This document shows, one piece after another, positions 9,980 through 18,793 of a stretch of 43,542 nucleotides of DNA (within the stretch, counting starts at the first letter, position 1; each line of letters opens with the position of its first letter). The position numbers and the translations under genes were made by a program. The notes beneath the pieces are model-generated. The model did not search any database and had not been told where the DNA came from. It saw only the letters and a list, made by a program, of their open reading frames with translations. This DNA comes from Gallionellaceae bacterium (GTDB lineage: Bacteria > Pseudomonadota > Gammaproteobacteria > Burkholderiales > Gallionellaceae), in NCBI GenBank assembly GCA_009773615.1, contig WSYA01000014.1:1-43542 (forward strand), written 5' to 3'.

Positions 9980-11644
9980 CGTATATCCGGGTATCTTGCT
10001 CACATCCACCTTATCAATCTGCGCGGGATCCAGGAATTGTTGTGCGTAGGTGAGATAAACTTTTTCGCGGATGAAGATATCGAATAGGTCGGGATCGATA
10101 TGTCCGTTCTCTTTGAATTTACCTAGTATGGTCAGCGACTCTGTCAGCGTTTTTCCCGTCTTGTACGGACGGTCTTTGGCGGTCAGAGCCTCAAATATAT
10201 CTGCAATACCCATCATGCGTGCCTGCACGGACATTTGCTCGCGCTTCAAACCGCGCGGATAGCCGGTTCCATCCATACGTTCGTGATGCCCTCCCGCAAA
10301 CTCAGGAACGTTTTTCAAATGTTTCGGCCAGGGTAGCGACTCCAGCATCTTGATGGTGACTACGATGTGGTGGTTGATGATCTCGCGTTCCGCCGGCGTG
10401 AGCGTACCGTAAGGAATAGTGAGGTTGCTCACCTCGTTCGCGCTGAGGAAATCGGCTTGTTCACCCGCTTCGTTGTGCCACACATATTTTGCGATGTTTC
10501 GCACGCGCGACTGATCTGCCTCGGCCATTTTTTCCGATCCCGAGTTGCATCGGCGCAAAAATTCGCGGTCCGCATTTAAGCGCTCGATGTTCGCCGAGAA
10601 TTCTTTGCGAGCTTGATCCAGCGCAGAGTGATCGCCTCCCGCAGCCATCTGTGCACGCAGCATGGCGATTTCAGCATCGCGCTTGAGCACTTCAAAACGG
10701 GTATCCAGCAAATGAATGCGATCAAAAATAGTTTGCAGCTTGGTCGCTTTGTCGACCACATGCACGGGCGTTGTCACCTTGCCGCAGTCATGCAGCAGCG
10801 CCGCGATCTTCAGCTCGTATTTTTCTTTGTCCGTCATGGCGAAGCCATGCAATGACGAACCGTTTTGCGAGCGGCTCGCCGCCTCGGCCAGCATCATGGT
10901 GAGCGCGGGCACGCGCGCGCAGTGCCCGCCGGTGTAGGGCGATTTATCGTCGATCGCGGTATTGATCAAGCTGATGAAAGATTCGAACAGGCTTTCCAGC
11001 TGATGGATCAAACGGCGATTAGTGAGTGCAATCGCCGCCTGCGAGGCCAGCGACTCAAGCAGATGCTGATCGTCTTTGGTGAACGGCTTGATGTCTTTGC
11101 TCACCTGGTCGATCGCATTGATCAGCTGCAACACGCCGATAATCTCGTGTTCGTGATTACGCATCGGCACTGTCAGAAAAGAACGCGAACGATAGCCTGT
11201 CTTGGCATCGAATTTTTTGGTTCCGGAAAAATCAAAACCCTGTGCAACATAGGCATCTTCGATATTGATCGTCTCGCCCCGCAGCGCGGAATAAGTCACC
11301 ACCATCGCCAGATTCGGCTCTCCATTAACATATAGCGGAATAGGATCAAAATGGATGCGCGCCCCGCCGGTTCCCCCCATCTGGATGTTCAATGAATCGG
11401 TACGCAGAATCTCAAACATCAACTCCTGCTTGTCCGCATCGACCAGATACAAGGTTCCCGCATCGGCATGCGTGATGCTTTTTGCCGCCAGCAGGATATT
11501 TTCCAGCAGCTTGTCAATATTAGTTTCACTCGACAGAGCGGTGCCGATCACATTCAGATCATGCAGGCGTGCCAGCAGGTTTTCCAGCATCGATAGCGGC
11601 TCGCGCTCAGGTGCGGCATACGCGTTGATTTTGGGAGTGTCCAT
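9974..11644 (-). CDS. GAF domain HD-GYP phosphodiesterase
   Basis: 556 residues, soluble. A GAF sensor domain (about 25-210) is followed by an HD-GYP domain: YTGGHCARV near 237-245, the metal pair in LLHDCGK (His285, Asp286), and HHERMDGTGYP at 453-463 with intact GYP. HD-GYP proteins hydrolyse cyclic di-GMP; the motif residues needed are present. About 160 residues lie between HD and GYP, longer than usual, and are rich in charged helix (RAQMAAGG, ARKEFSANIERLNADREF). It is the last gene of the seven-gene operon, 11 bases after the GspE-type ATPase, and shares a GAF domain with it. It probably lowers c-di-GMP in response to the same ligand. Confidence 0.88.
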   Translation of the reverse strand: MDTPKINAYAAPEREPLSMLENLLARLHDLNVIGTALSSETNIDKLLENILLAAKSITHADAGTLYLVDADKQELMFEILRTDSLNIQMGGTGGARIHFDPIPLYVNGEPNLAMVVTYSALRGETINIEDAYVAQGFDFSGTKKFDAKTGYRSRSFLTVPMRNHEHEIIGVLQLINAIDQVSKDIKPFTKDDQHLLESLASQAAIALTNRRLIHQLESLFESFISLINTAIDDKSPYTGGHCARVPALTMMLAEAASRSQNGSSLHGFAMTDKEKYELKIAALLHDCGKVTTPVHVVDKATKLQTIFDRIHLLDTRFEVLKRDAEIAMLRAQMAAGGDHSALDQARKEFSANIERLNADREFLRRCNSGSEKMAEADQSRVRNIAKYVWHNEAGEQADFLSANEVSNLTIPYGTLTPAEREIINHHIVVTIKMLESLPWPKHLKNVPEFAGGHHERMDGTGYPRGLKREQMSVQARMMGIADIFEALTAKDRPYKTGKTLTESLTILGKFKENGHIDPDLFDIFIREKVYLTYAQQFLDPAQIDKVDVSKIPGYTP

Positions 11645-11654
11645 CTCGGCAATT

Positions 11655-14048
11655 TTACTTGATACAGACCGCGCGCACCTGGTGGATGTCGGTGATCCCC
11701 GACAGCACCTTCTCGATACCGTCTTGCTTCAGGGTGCGCATCCCTTCTTCAAGCGCGATCGCAAATAATTCCGCGACACGCGCATGCTCCTGTATGCCTT
11801 TTTTGATCGGATCGGTGCCGATCAGCAACTCATGCAAACCGACGCGGCCGCGATATCCCGTGCCGGAACATTTCTCGCAGCCCACATGGTCGTACAAAGT
11901 GATCTGGCCTTTGTCGTCCCCGAACAATTTCACCCACTCGGCATACTGTGCTTTGTAGGCAGCATTGGTATCTTTTTTCCATGTTTCGGTCGTCAGCAAT
12001 TCGCTCGCATATTCGGCGAGCAACGCTTTGATCTCGTCGGGTGTCGCGGTGTGCGGCTTCTTGCAGTCCTTGCACAGGCGCTTGGCCAAACGCTGCGCCA
12101 GAATCCCCAACAACGCATCCGCGAAGTTGAACGGATCCATACCCATGTCCAGCAAACGGCTGATGGATTCCGGCGCGCTGTTGGTGTGCAAAGTGGCGAA
12201 CACCAGGTGACCTGTGAGCGAGGCCTCAATACCCGTGGACACGGTTTCCTTGTCGCGCATTTCGCCCACCATGATCACGTCCGGGTCGGCACGCAGGAAA
12301 GCGCGCATCACCGTGGCGAAATCCAGCCCAGCTTTTTTATTGATCTGCACCTGTCGCAGCCCTTTTTGCGTGATTTCAACCGGGTCTTCCGCCGTCCAAA
12401 TTTTGGTGTCCGGCGTGTTGATGAACTTCAAGATCGAGTGCAGCGTGGTGGTCTTACCGGATCCGGTCGGGCCGCACACGAAAAATAGGCCGTAAGGCTT
12501 GCTCACGGTCTTCTTCACCAGCTCCAGATTGCGCACCGAGAAGCCCATGTTCTCCAGCGGTATCGGCTCGCCGGATGCCAGAATACGCATCACCACATCT
12601 TCGACGCCGCCTTGCGATGGGATGGTCGCCACGCGCAACTCAATGTCCAGCGGGCCCCATTTCTTGAACTTGATCTTGCCGTCCTGCGGTTTGCGTTTTT
12701 CCGAGATGTCCAGATCGCACATGATCTTCAAACGCGTGATCAATGCGTTGCGATAGGTGGAGGGAACTTCGATGTAGTTGAGCAGCGAGCCGTCTTTGCG
12801 CAAACGGATGCCGGTCTTGCCTTTGCCCGGCATCGGCTCGATGTGAATGTCCGAGGCGCCCATCTTGTACGCGTCAACGATGATCTTGTTCACCAGCTTG
12901 ACCAGCTCGTTGTCCGCCGCTGCGCTGACATCCTCCTGACTGACCGCGCTGGTGTCCTCTTCGTCTCCGCCCAAGGAAGTCAGCAAGTCGTCCATCGACC
13001 CCATATCATCCATGCTGCCGGTCGCGTCGCCCACGCCGCCTCCACCGCCGCCGTAGAACAGATCGAGCGTGGCTTTGAATTCGCGTTGCGGACAAACTTT
13101 GTAGATCAGCTTGTTTCGAGGGAAGATGTTATTGACCACGCGCGAAGTCTGGATACGCTCTGGATCGGTGGTCAGGATAACCAGTCCATCCGCAGTATCG
13201 TCTATCGGCACCCAATGGCTGCTTTCCACATATTCGCGGCGCAGGTTTTTTAACAGCTCGCCCGGCTTGATGCGGTCGGCTTTATACGGTTCGTAGGGCA
13301 CACCGAAGAAGCTGGACAAAGCCTTCCCCAACGCTTCCGTCTTAACCTGAAATTCGTCGGCCAGCACATCCTCGACATCGATGCCTTTGCGCCGCGCGGT
13401 ACGTGTTGCCAATTCGAATTCCGCAGCCGACATCACCGCATCCGCGACGAGATAATCATATTTTGTTTTGACCGTGCCGGCCTGTTGCTGGCGCTGGCGC
13501 AATGCCACAGCCAGCGTTTGCGTCAACTCGCGAACTCCCTCCTCCACCAACTCCGGGAACGGTATTCCGGCTTTGTTGTTGATGACCTGCATCACCCCGA
13601 TCAGATCGCCGTTGCTTGCCTCCATGATCGGTGCGACCAGCATCTGCTTGGTGCGGTACCCGGTACGCTTATCCACGTCCTGCAAGAAATGCAGCGTGTG
13701 GCTGATAGATGACAGCTCGTGCTCGTCGTAGACATCCTTGATATTGAGCAGCCGCTTGTGGAAAGCCGCAAAGCCCGCGATGCTCTGTTCGGCGATAGGC
13801 AGCTTGAGGTCTTTGAATGAATTGAGACCCGTTTTGACTTTCGAGATCAGCGAAGCTTTATCTTCACCGACCACATAGACAGTGAGGCGGTCGGCGTTGA
13901 ACAGATTGCAGATGTCTTTGCTGACATCCAGCATGATCTCATCGATGTTGCTCGTCGCATGAATCTTGTTGGTGACCTGATTTAAACTCTTGGTGAACTC
14001 TAATTGAGCCCCCATATCATTCACGTTGCCTTGCACCGCATTATTCAT
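11655..14048 (-). CDS. GspE/PilB-family secretion or pilus ATPase with N-terminal GAF domain
   Basis: 797 residues, about 200 longer than ordinary GspE/PilB. Order: GAF domain (about 20-190), a T2SSE_N/MshEN-type domain (about 200-330), a Gly- and Asp-rich linker (332-372), then the ATPase core with Walker A GPTGSGKTTT (526-535), Asp box near ASDIHIEP, Walker B DVIMVGEMRD (590-599) and the zinc-binding pairs CKDC (659/662) and CEKC (724/727). Such ATPases drive pseudopilus or type IV pilus assembly at the inner membrane. No GspF/PilC, pilin or secretin gene is in the window. The GAF fusion and the position among kinase, cAMP and c-di-GMP genes suggest a ligand-gated regulator or motor. Confidence 0.9.
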   Translation of the reverse strand: MNNAVQGNVNDMGAQLEFTKSLNQVTNKIHATSNIDEIMLDVSKDICNLFNADRLTVYVVGEDKASLISKVKTGLNSFKDLKLPIAEQSIAGFAAFHKRLLNIKDVYDEHELSSISHTLHFLQDVDKRTGYRTKQMLVAPIMEASNGDLIGVMQVINNKAGIPFPELVEEGVRELTQTLAVALRQRQQQAGTVKTKYDYLVADAVMSAAEFELATRTARRKGIDVEDVLADEFQVKTEALGKALSSFFGVPYEPYKADRIKPGELLKNLRREYVESSHWVPIDDTADGLVILTTDPERIQTSRVVNNIFPRNKLIYKVCPQREFKATLDLFYGGGGGGVGDATGSMDDMGSMDDLLTSLGGDEEDTSAVSQEDVSAAADNELVKLVNKIIVDAYKMGASDIHIEPMPGKGKTGIRLRKDGSLLNYIEVPSTYRNALITRLKIMCDLDISEKRKPQDGKIKFKKWGPLDIELRVATIPSQGGVEDVVMRILASGEPIPLENMGFSVRNLELVKKTVSKPYGLFFVCGPTGSGKTTTLHSILKFINTPDTKIWTAEDPVEITQKGLRQVQINKKAGLDFATVMRAFLRADPDVIMVGEMRDKETVSTGIEASLTGHLVFATLHTNSAPESISRLLDMGMDPFNFADALLGILAQRLAKRLCKDCKKPHTATPDEIKALLAEYASELLTTETWKKDTNAAYKAQYAEWVKLFGDDKGQITLYDHVGCEKCSGTGYRGRVGLHELLIGTDPIKKGIQEHARVAELFAIALEEGMRTLKQDGIEKVLSGITDIHQVRAVCIK

Positions 14049-14088
14049 AAACGCCCCGACTCTTTCTTAATTTTTTTGTGACTTAACG

Positions 14089-14868
14089 CTAGAACTCGAA
14101 CACTTGTCCATTTTTTAGCATACGGGGAATAAACCCGCTGACGCATTCGCTTATCTCTTGCATCGTCAACTCGACCTCTCCCGGCTTCAGATGGGTAATG
14201 AATATCGCGGGATCGCGCTTGAGCTTGACGATATCCTTCGCCAGCAAGCTGGGACAAAAATGTTTCGACTTGATCGCCAGTTCCTGCTCGGCATTGGAAA
14301 ATGCGGTCTCCACGATGAGATACCGTAGATTGTCGATGCGGTTGACCGTCTCCCACAACGCATCGCATGAGGTCGTATCGCCGCTGAACACCAGACTTGC
14401 CGCGCCGCTATCCAGCTGAAAGCCGACCGCAGGCACGACATGATTGGCCGGGATCGGCGTGATCTTGCGCCCCCCCAGATTCACCGTCTTGCCCAGCTCT
14501 ATGGTTTCATAACGCAGGCAGGGCTGTTGCGCGTCGGGTATCTGGCTAAAATCCGGCCATATCTTCCAGTTAAACATATGCTGCTTGAGGATCTCTATCG
14601 TCTCCAGCGTGGCATGCACGACCAGCGGCTTATCGCGCATAAAGCCGACGCTATCGACCATCAGCGGAATGCTGACGATATGATCGAGATGCGAATGGGT
14701 AACGAAGATGTGATCGATCTTGGCCATCTCCGCCAAACTCAAATCTCCCACCCCGGTCCCCGCGTCGATCAACACATCGTGGTCGAGCAACATGGTCGTG
14801 GTGCGCAAATTACCGCCGATGCCACCGCTACACCCCAGAATTCTTAACTTCATCGTTGAATCATCCAT
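14089..14868 (-). CDS. Metallo-beta-lactamase fold phosphodiesterase, class II cAMP-PDE type
   Basis: 259 residues (254 if the ATG at 14853 is used). Begins MKLRILGCSGG and carries the dinuclear metal motif THSHLDH (His58, His60, Asp62, His63), a later NHVVPAVGF, FSGDTTSCD with the bridging Asp, and FITHLKPGE with the last His. This arrangement matches class II 3',5'-cyclic nucleotide phosphodiesterases rather than lactamases or RNase Z. It is soluble. It sits 37 bases downstream of the adenylate cyclase gene, which supports a role in degrading the cAMP that enzyme makes. Substrate specificity is an inference from family and context. Confidence 0.75.
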   Translation of the reverse strand: MDDSTMKLRILGCSGGIGGNLRTTTMLLDHDVLIDAGTGVGDLSLAEMAKIDHIFVTHSHLDHIVSIPLMVDSVGFMRDKPLVVHATLETIEILKQHMFNWKIWPDFSQIPDAQQPCLRYETIELGKTVNLGGRKITPIPANHVVPAVGFQLDSGAASLVFSGDTTSCDALWETVNRIDNLRYLIVETAFSNAEQELAIKSKHFCPSLLAKDIVKLKRDPAIFITHLKPGEVELTMQEISECVSGFIPRMLKNGQVFEF

Positions 14869-14905
14869 GACCGGTTAACCTGCACACCTAAGCAGCACTC
14901 GCAAC

Positions 14906-17125
14906 TCATTTGGTTTTGAAAACAAAAACACCATCCCAATCTGCACCCGGGGGATTGTTACGGAAGTACACGACGCGCTCGGCATAGACTTGATACAACT
15001 TTGTCTGCGGTGACATCTTCTGCAAGTTGAACAGCTGCAACTCTGCCTGATCCCAATCCTGTTTGTGATATGAACGCAACGCCTGCTGAAACAGTTTCAT
15101 TTCTTCGAGCGCATCCTTGCCCACCTCACCGACCAAGCCCAGCGGTTCAAAAATGGCAACGGGCTTGTCCTTGCCTTTTACTTTAACCAAGTCCAGTTCG
15201 CGATAAACAAATCCGGGAACTGCTTCTTTAGTGTTTTCACCGACGACGATCCCGACACCATACTCTTTGGTGATCCCTTCCAAGCGCGAAGCCAGATTCA
15301 CCGCATCGCCCATGACGGTATAAGCCACACGCACTTCCGAGCCCATGTTGCCCACGCTCACGCGCCCGGTATTGATGCCGACACCAATATGGATGGGAGA
15401 CCAGCCGCGCTCTTTAAAATGCGGCTGCAACGCTTCCAGCGCCTTCAGCATCTCAAGGCCCGCCACAATAGCGTGGTGTGCATGCTGCTCATCCGGCAAC
15501 GGTGCCCCCCAGAATGCCATGATGCAGTCGCCCATATACTTGTCGATGGTTCCCCTGTGTTTGTAAACAACGCGTGAAAGTGGAGTCAAAAATTCATTCA
15601 TCAGCAGCGACAGCTCTTTCGGATCGAGTCCCTCCGAAATCGTGGTGAATCCGCGCACATCGGAAAACAGTATCGTCATCTCGCGGCCTTCGCCCTCCAT
15701 CGAGACTTGCTCCGGGCGTTCGCTCATTTCGCTGACGACTTCCTTGGGTACATATTGTCCGAACAGACTGGTGATCTGGCGTTTGGTACGCGACTCCACA
15801 AAATATCCGTATGACATATTGAGCGCGAATAGCACGATTATCATCATCAAGCCGCCAGCCAAGGGCAATGCAATGTTGCCGTATTGCCAGGCAAGGCCGT
15901 TGATAACCACCGTCGCCAGCAAAGCCAGCGAAACAATCAGCGTGTCTTGCAGCGGATTCAGCAGCGGCAATAACAGACTCAGCGCCCCGCCGACAATCAG
16001 AAGCAGTAGCACCTCTAGCCCCATGACATAAGGCGGGCTCGACTTGATGGATTGGTTAAGTATGCCGCTGATCATATTGGCATGGATCTCGACCCCCGGA
16101 TAAACCTCATCCACAGGAGTGGAGCGCATATCCATGAGTCCCGGTGCCGAGGTTCCCACCAGGATGATCTTGTTCTTGAGTTCATCCAACGGGATGCGTT
16201 CCTTCAGCACATCCGTCACCGACACGTATTTGAACGTCGCACGCGCGCCCCGGTAAGGCACCAGCGCACTCACCTCGCTGTCAACGGGGATGCTCAGGCT
16301 GGACTGCGGCATAGACAGTTCCAGCCACTCCAGTCCGGCGTAATCCTTGTCGTTGCCGGCGGTCGCGAAACCGGGCAGCAATTTTGGGGAGCCCAATACG
16401 GTTCGCACCACCGCCAAAGACAGTGACTCGTAATAAGCGCCACCGTACTCGACGATCATCGGCACGCGACGCACGATGCCGTCAAAATCTATTACGGGGT
16501 TGAAGTGGCCAGCAGAAGCTGCGTTTGATTGAAGTTCGGGCAGATTGGCGCCGTAACCGTTCCACCGGGTGAAGTTGATCGGGCGACCCTTGAAATTGCC
16601 TGCGGCAAATACAGGATCGGGCAAGGCCCCCGAAATATCTTTCGAGCCGTTGAAGTAATAACCCAACACGACATTGCGCTGTTTCAGTTTACTGGCGAAC
16701 AGGCTATCGTATTCCAGTTGGGGTTTGAGTTGCGCCAGCACCGACTGAAACTGGGATACCTCTTTCAGTTGATTCTGCCCCAGCTCCTGCAAAACCTTCA
16801 AACCCGAACTGCTGTCCTTTTCCGCGAACACCACGTCAAAGCCGACCACGGCGACGCCGTATTTATCGAACAGATTGTCCATCAGCAGCGCGAGCTTGTC
16901 GCGCCCCCACGGCCAGCGCCCCTGCTCTTTCAAACTTTTCTCGTCGATATCCAGAATGACGATATTGTCGTCACCCTTGTTGGGCAAAGTAAGACGCAAC
17001 CGCGTATCGTACAGCTTGGCCTCCACGAAACTGACGAAACCCAGCTCATAAAATTTAGCCGCGTTGCCAATGAACAAGAATACAAACGCGAAGCCGAGCG
17101 CAATCAGGAGTGCGTGCTTTTTCAT
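14906..17125 (-). CDS. CHASE2 domain adenylate cyclase (class III)
   Basis: 739 residues. An N-terminal membrane anchor (about 5-23) precedes a periplasmic CHASE2 sensor (about 35-355, with IVILDIDEKSLKEQGRWPW and IILVGTSAPGLMD). Three helices follow (about 370-440), then a class III cyclase domain from about 480. Both metal Asp are present (FSDVRGFTT Asp489, MGDC Asp533). The adenine-selecting Lys529 (TIDKYMG) and Thr603 (AYTVMGD), and Asn610/Arg614, point to ATP as substrate. The C-terminus (about 665-739) is helical and TPR-like. It would make cAMP in response to a periplasmic signal. The CHASE2 domain is paralogous to that of the kinase in the same operon. ATG follows GAGGG. Confidence 0.92.
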   Translation of the reverse strand: MKKHALLIALGFAFVFLFIGNAAKFYELGFVSFVEAKLYDTRLRLTLPNKGDDNIVILDIDEKSLKEQGRWPWGRDKLALLMDNLFDKYGVAVVGFDVVFAEKDSSSGLKVLQELGQNQLKEVSQFQSVLAQLKPQLEYDSLFASKLKQRNVVLGYYFNGSKDISGALPDPVFAAGNFKGRPINFTRWNGYGANLPELQSNAASAGHFNPVIDFDGIVRRVPMIVEYGGAYYESLSLAVVRTVLGSPKLLPGFATAGNDKDYAGLEWLELSMPQSSLSIPVDSEVSALVPYRGARATFKYVSVTDVLKERIPLDELKNKIILVGTSAPGLMDMRSTPVDEVYPGVEIHANMISGILNQSIKSSPPYVMGLEVLLLLIVGGALSLLLPLLNPLQDTLIVSLALLATVVINGLAWQYGNIALPLAGGLMMIIVLFALNMSYGYFVESRTKRQITSLFGQYVPKEVVSEMSERPEQVSMEGEGREMTILFSDVRGFTTISEGLDPKELSLLMNEFLTPLSRVVYKHRGTIDKYMGDCIMAFWGAPLPDEQHAHHAIVAGLEMLKALEALQPHFKERGWSPIHIGVGINTGRVSVGNMGSEVRVAYTVMGDAVNLASRLEGITKEYGVGIVVGENTKEAVPGFVYRELDLVKVKGKDKPVAIFEPLGLVGEVGKDALEEMKLFQQALRSYHKQDWDQAELQLFNLQKMSPQTKLYQVYAERVVYFRNNPPGADWDGVFVFKTK

Positions 17126-17174
17126 CCGGCCCTCACCATATCCATGAAGTATTCTTGAGTGCTCAATTGTCCAA

Positions 17175-17927
17175 TCAGGCTTTGAAATAAAACTCCATCT
17201 TTACGCCAGCTAGCTCGACGATGTCGTGGTCATTCAACTGATGCGGCTGCTCGCCTATGGACTCGCCATTCACCAAAGGAAATTTCTCGCCCTCGACATG
17301 GGTGATAAAAAACCCGTGCGGACGGCGCGCCAGCACGGCAACCTGCACTCCCGGCTTGCCCAATGTGGTCAGGCTTTTCACCAGCTCAAGTTCTTTACCC
17401 GCATTCGGACCATTCAGTATTTGAACCGCTGCGGCTTGTTGCGCCTGAGCAGCGGGCTGCGGAGCTGCTTGCGCCGGTGCAGCTACATGCTCAGCCGATG
17501 GTTTAACCGTGGCGGTGGTGGTAGAAACAAACTTGCCCGTCACATCACCCACCCCGGGCCCGCCCCCCGGAGCGGTTTTTACTGGCCGACTCAGCACCAT
17601 GGTCTTTTCGAAATCCGCCGAAGTCGCCTGCACCGGCTGATCGTTCAAATACTTGATTTTATATTTGCCGATCTCGATCAAATCGTTGTTTTGTAGAAAA
17701 TGCTTCTTCGTCACCACACCATTGACCATCAAACCGTTGGTGCTCTCCAAATCTTCCAGGAACGAATCATTGAGTATCGTGATAATTGCAGCGTGTTCGC
17801 TGCTGATCGCCAAATTGTCGATCACAATATCGTTGTGAGGCTTGCGACCGATCAGCGTGCGCTCTTTATTCAGCACATACTCTTTCAGTACCTCGCCATC
17901 CATGCTGAGTATCAATTTAGCCGGCAT
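17175..17927 (-). CDS. Two-FHA-domain phosphothreonine-binding protein
   Basis: 250 residues, no membrane segment. The N-terminal FHA domain (about 4-95) has the canonical residues Gly27-Arg28 (LIGRKPHNDI), Ser43/His45 (SSEHAAI) and ESTNG (Asn64-Gly65). An Ala/Gln/Pro-rich linker (about 120-170) leads to a second, degenerate FHA-like domain (about 168-250: VQILNGPNAGKEL, VNGESIGEQPHQLNDHDIVELA) that lacks the GR and SxxH pair. FHA domains bind phosphothreonine. Between the domains FEKTMVL (Thr109) repeats a TMVL motif that also occurs beside the kinase domain of the operon's Ser/Thr kinase. It is likely the adaptor between kinase and target. Confidence 0.88.
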   Translation of the reverse strand: MPAKLILSMDGEVLKEYVLNKERTLIGRKPHNDIVIDNLAISSEHAAIITILNDSFLEDLESTNGLMVNGVVTKKHFLQNNDLIEIGKYKIKYLNDQPVQATSADFEKTMVLSRPVKTAPGGGPGVGDVTGKFVSTTTATVKPSAEHVAAPAQAAPQPAAQAQQAAAVQILNGPNAGKELELVKSLTTLGKPGVQVAVLARRPHGFFITHVEGEKFPLVNGESIGEQPHQLNDHDIVELAGVKMEFYFKA

Positions 17928-17944
17928 ATCTTCAATCCCCGTAG

Positions 17945-18772
17945 TTAATTCTTAAACCAATTCAACAATTGCGCCATCCAGCCATGCGGCGCAGAGAAGC
18001 TTCCGTTTACTTTCACCAGTATCACCGACACGTTGTCGCGTCCACCGTTGTCATTCGCCAACTGTATCAACTCGGTCGCGGCCAATGGTAGATTGGCCCG
18101 CAACATTTGCAGGGTCGCGCCTATCTCTTCATCCACGACCATGTCGTTCAGTCCATCGGAACATAGCAGATAGATATCCCCGACCTGCACCTCGTGGACA
18201 TGTACCTCGGGCTCCACCTCCGCGTCGATACCGACTGCACGCGTCACCAGATTCTTATTCTTGGAGGTGCGCGCATCCTCTTTGCTGATGATACCTCCGT
18301 CGATCTGCTCCTGAAGTAGCGAATGATCCCGCGTGATCGTCTCGAACGTTTCGCCGCGCAAGCGATACATGCGCGAATCCCCGACATGCGCCACAGCCAC
18401 GCGGTTATCGTAAAACAGGCCGGCAACAATCGTGGTGCCCATACCGGAATATTGCGGCTGACTTTTCGCCGCATGAAAAATGGAAGAATTGGCTTTTTGC
18501 ACGTTGTCGCGCAGCAATACGACTCCCGCATCCTCGCCGCTGAATGCATCCTTCTCTTCCGGCAGCACGCTTTGCAGATGATGCCTGATCTCGGTCGAAA
18601 GAACTGAAACTGCGATGCCGCTGGCAACCTCACCCGCATTATAGCCGCCCATTCCGTCGGCCAGAACCACCAAGCCGGACGGCGCGTCAAATGCCACACT
18701 GTCTTCGTTGTGCGACCGGATCATCCCGGGATGACTCTGGCTTACAATCTCAAGCGCGTCTTGTATATTCAC
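17945..18772 (-). CDS. PP2C-family Ser/Thr protein phosphatase
   Basis: 275 residues, the size of Stp/PrpC single-domain bacterial phosphatases. Metal-binding motifs are all present: RSHNEDS (Glu23-Asp24), LADGMGGYNAGE (Asp39), HVGDSRMYRL, SDGLNDMV and GGRDNVSVI. It would remove phosphates placed by the CHASE2 kinase encoded 21 bases upstream. The likely start is GTG at 18772 after a GGA ribosome site. Cytoplasmic, with no transmembrane helix. The stop is followed by the FHA gene after 17 bases. Confidence 0.93.
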   Translation of the reverse strand: MNIQDALEIVSQSHPGMIRSHNEDSVAFDAPSGLVVLADGMGGYNAGEVASGIAVSVLSTEIRHHLQSVLPEEKDAFSGEDAGVVLLRDNVQKANSSIFHAAKSQPQYSGMGTTIVAGLFYDNRVAVAHVGDSRMYRLRGETFETITRDHSLLQEQIDGGIISKEDARTSKNKNLVTRAVGIDAEVEPEVHVHEVQVGDIYLLCSDGLNDMVVDEEIGATLQMLRANLPLAATELIQLANDNGGRDNVSVILVKVNGSFSAPHGWMAQLLNWFKN

Positions 18773-18793
18773 GTTCCAACCCCTGAATTTGTG

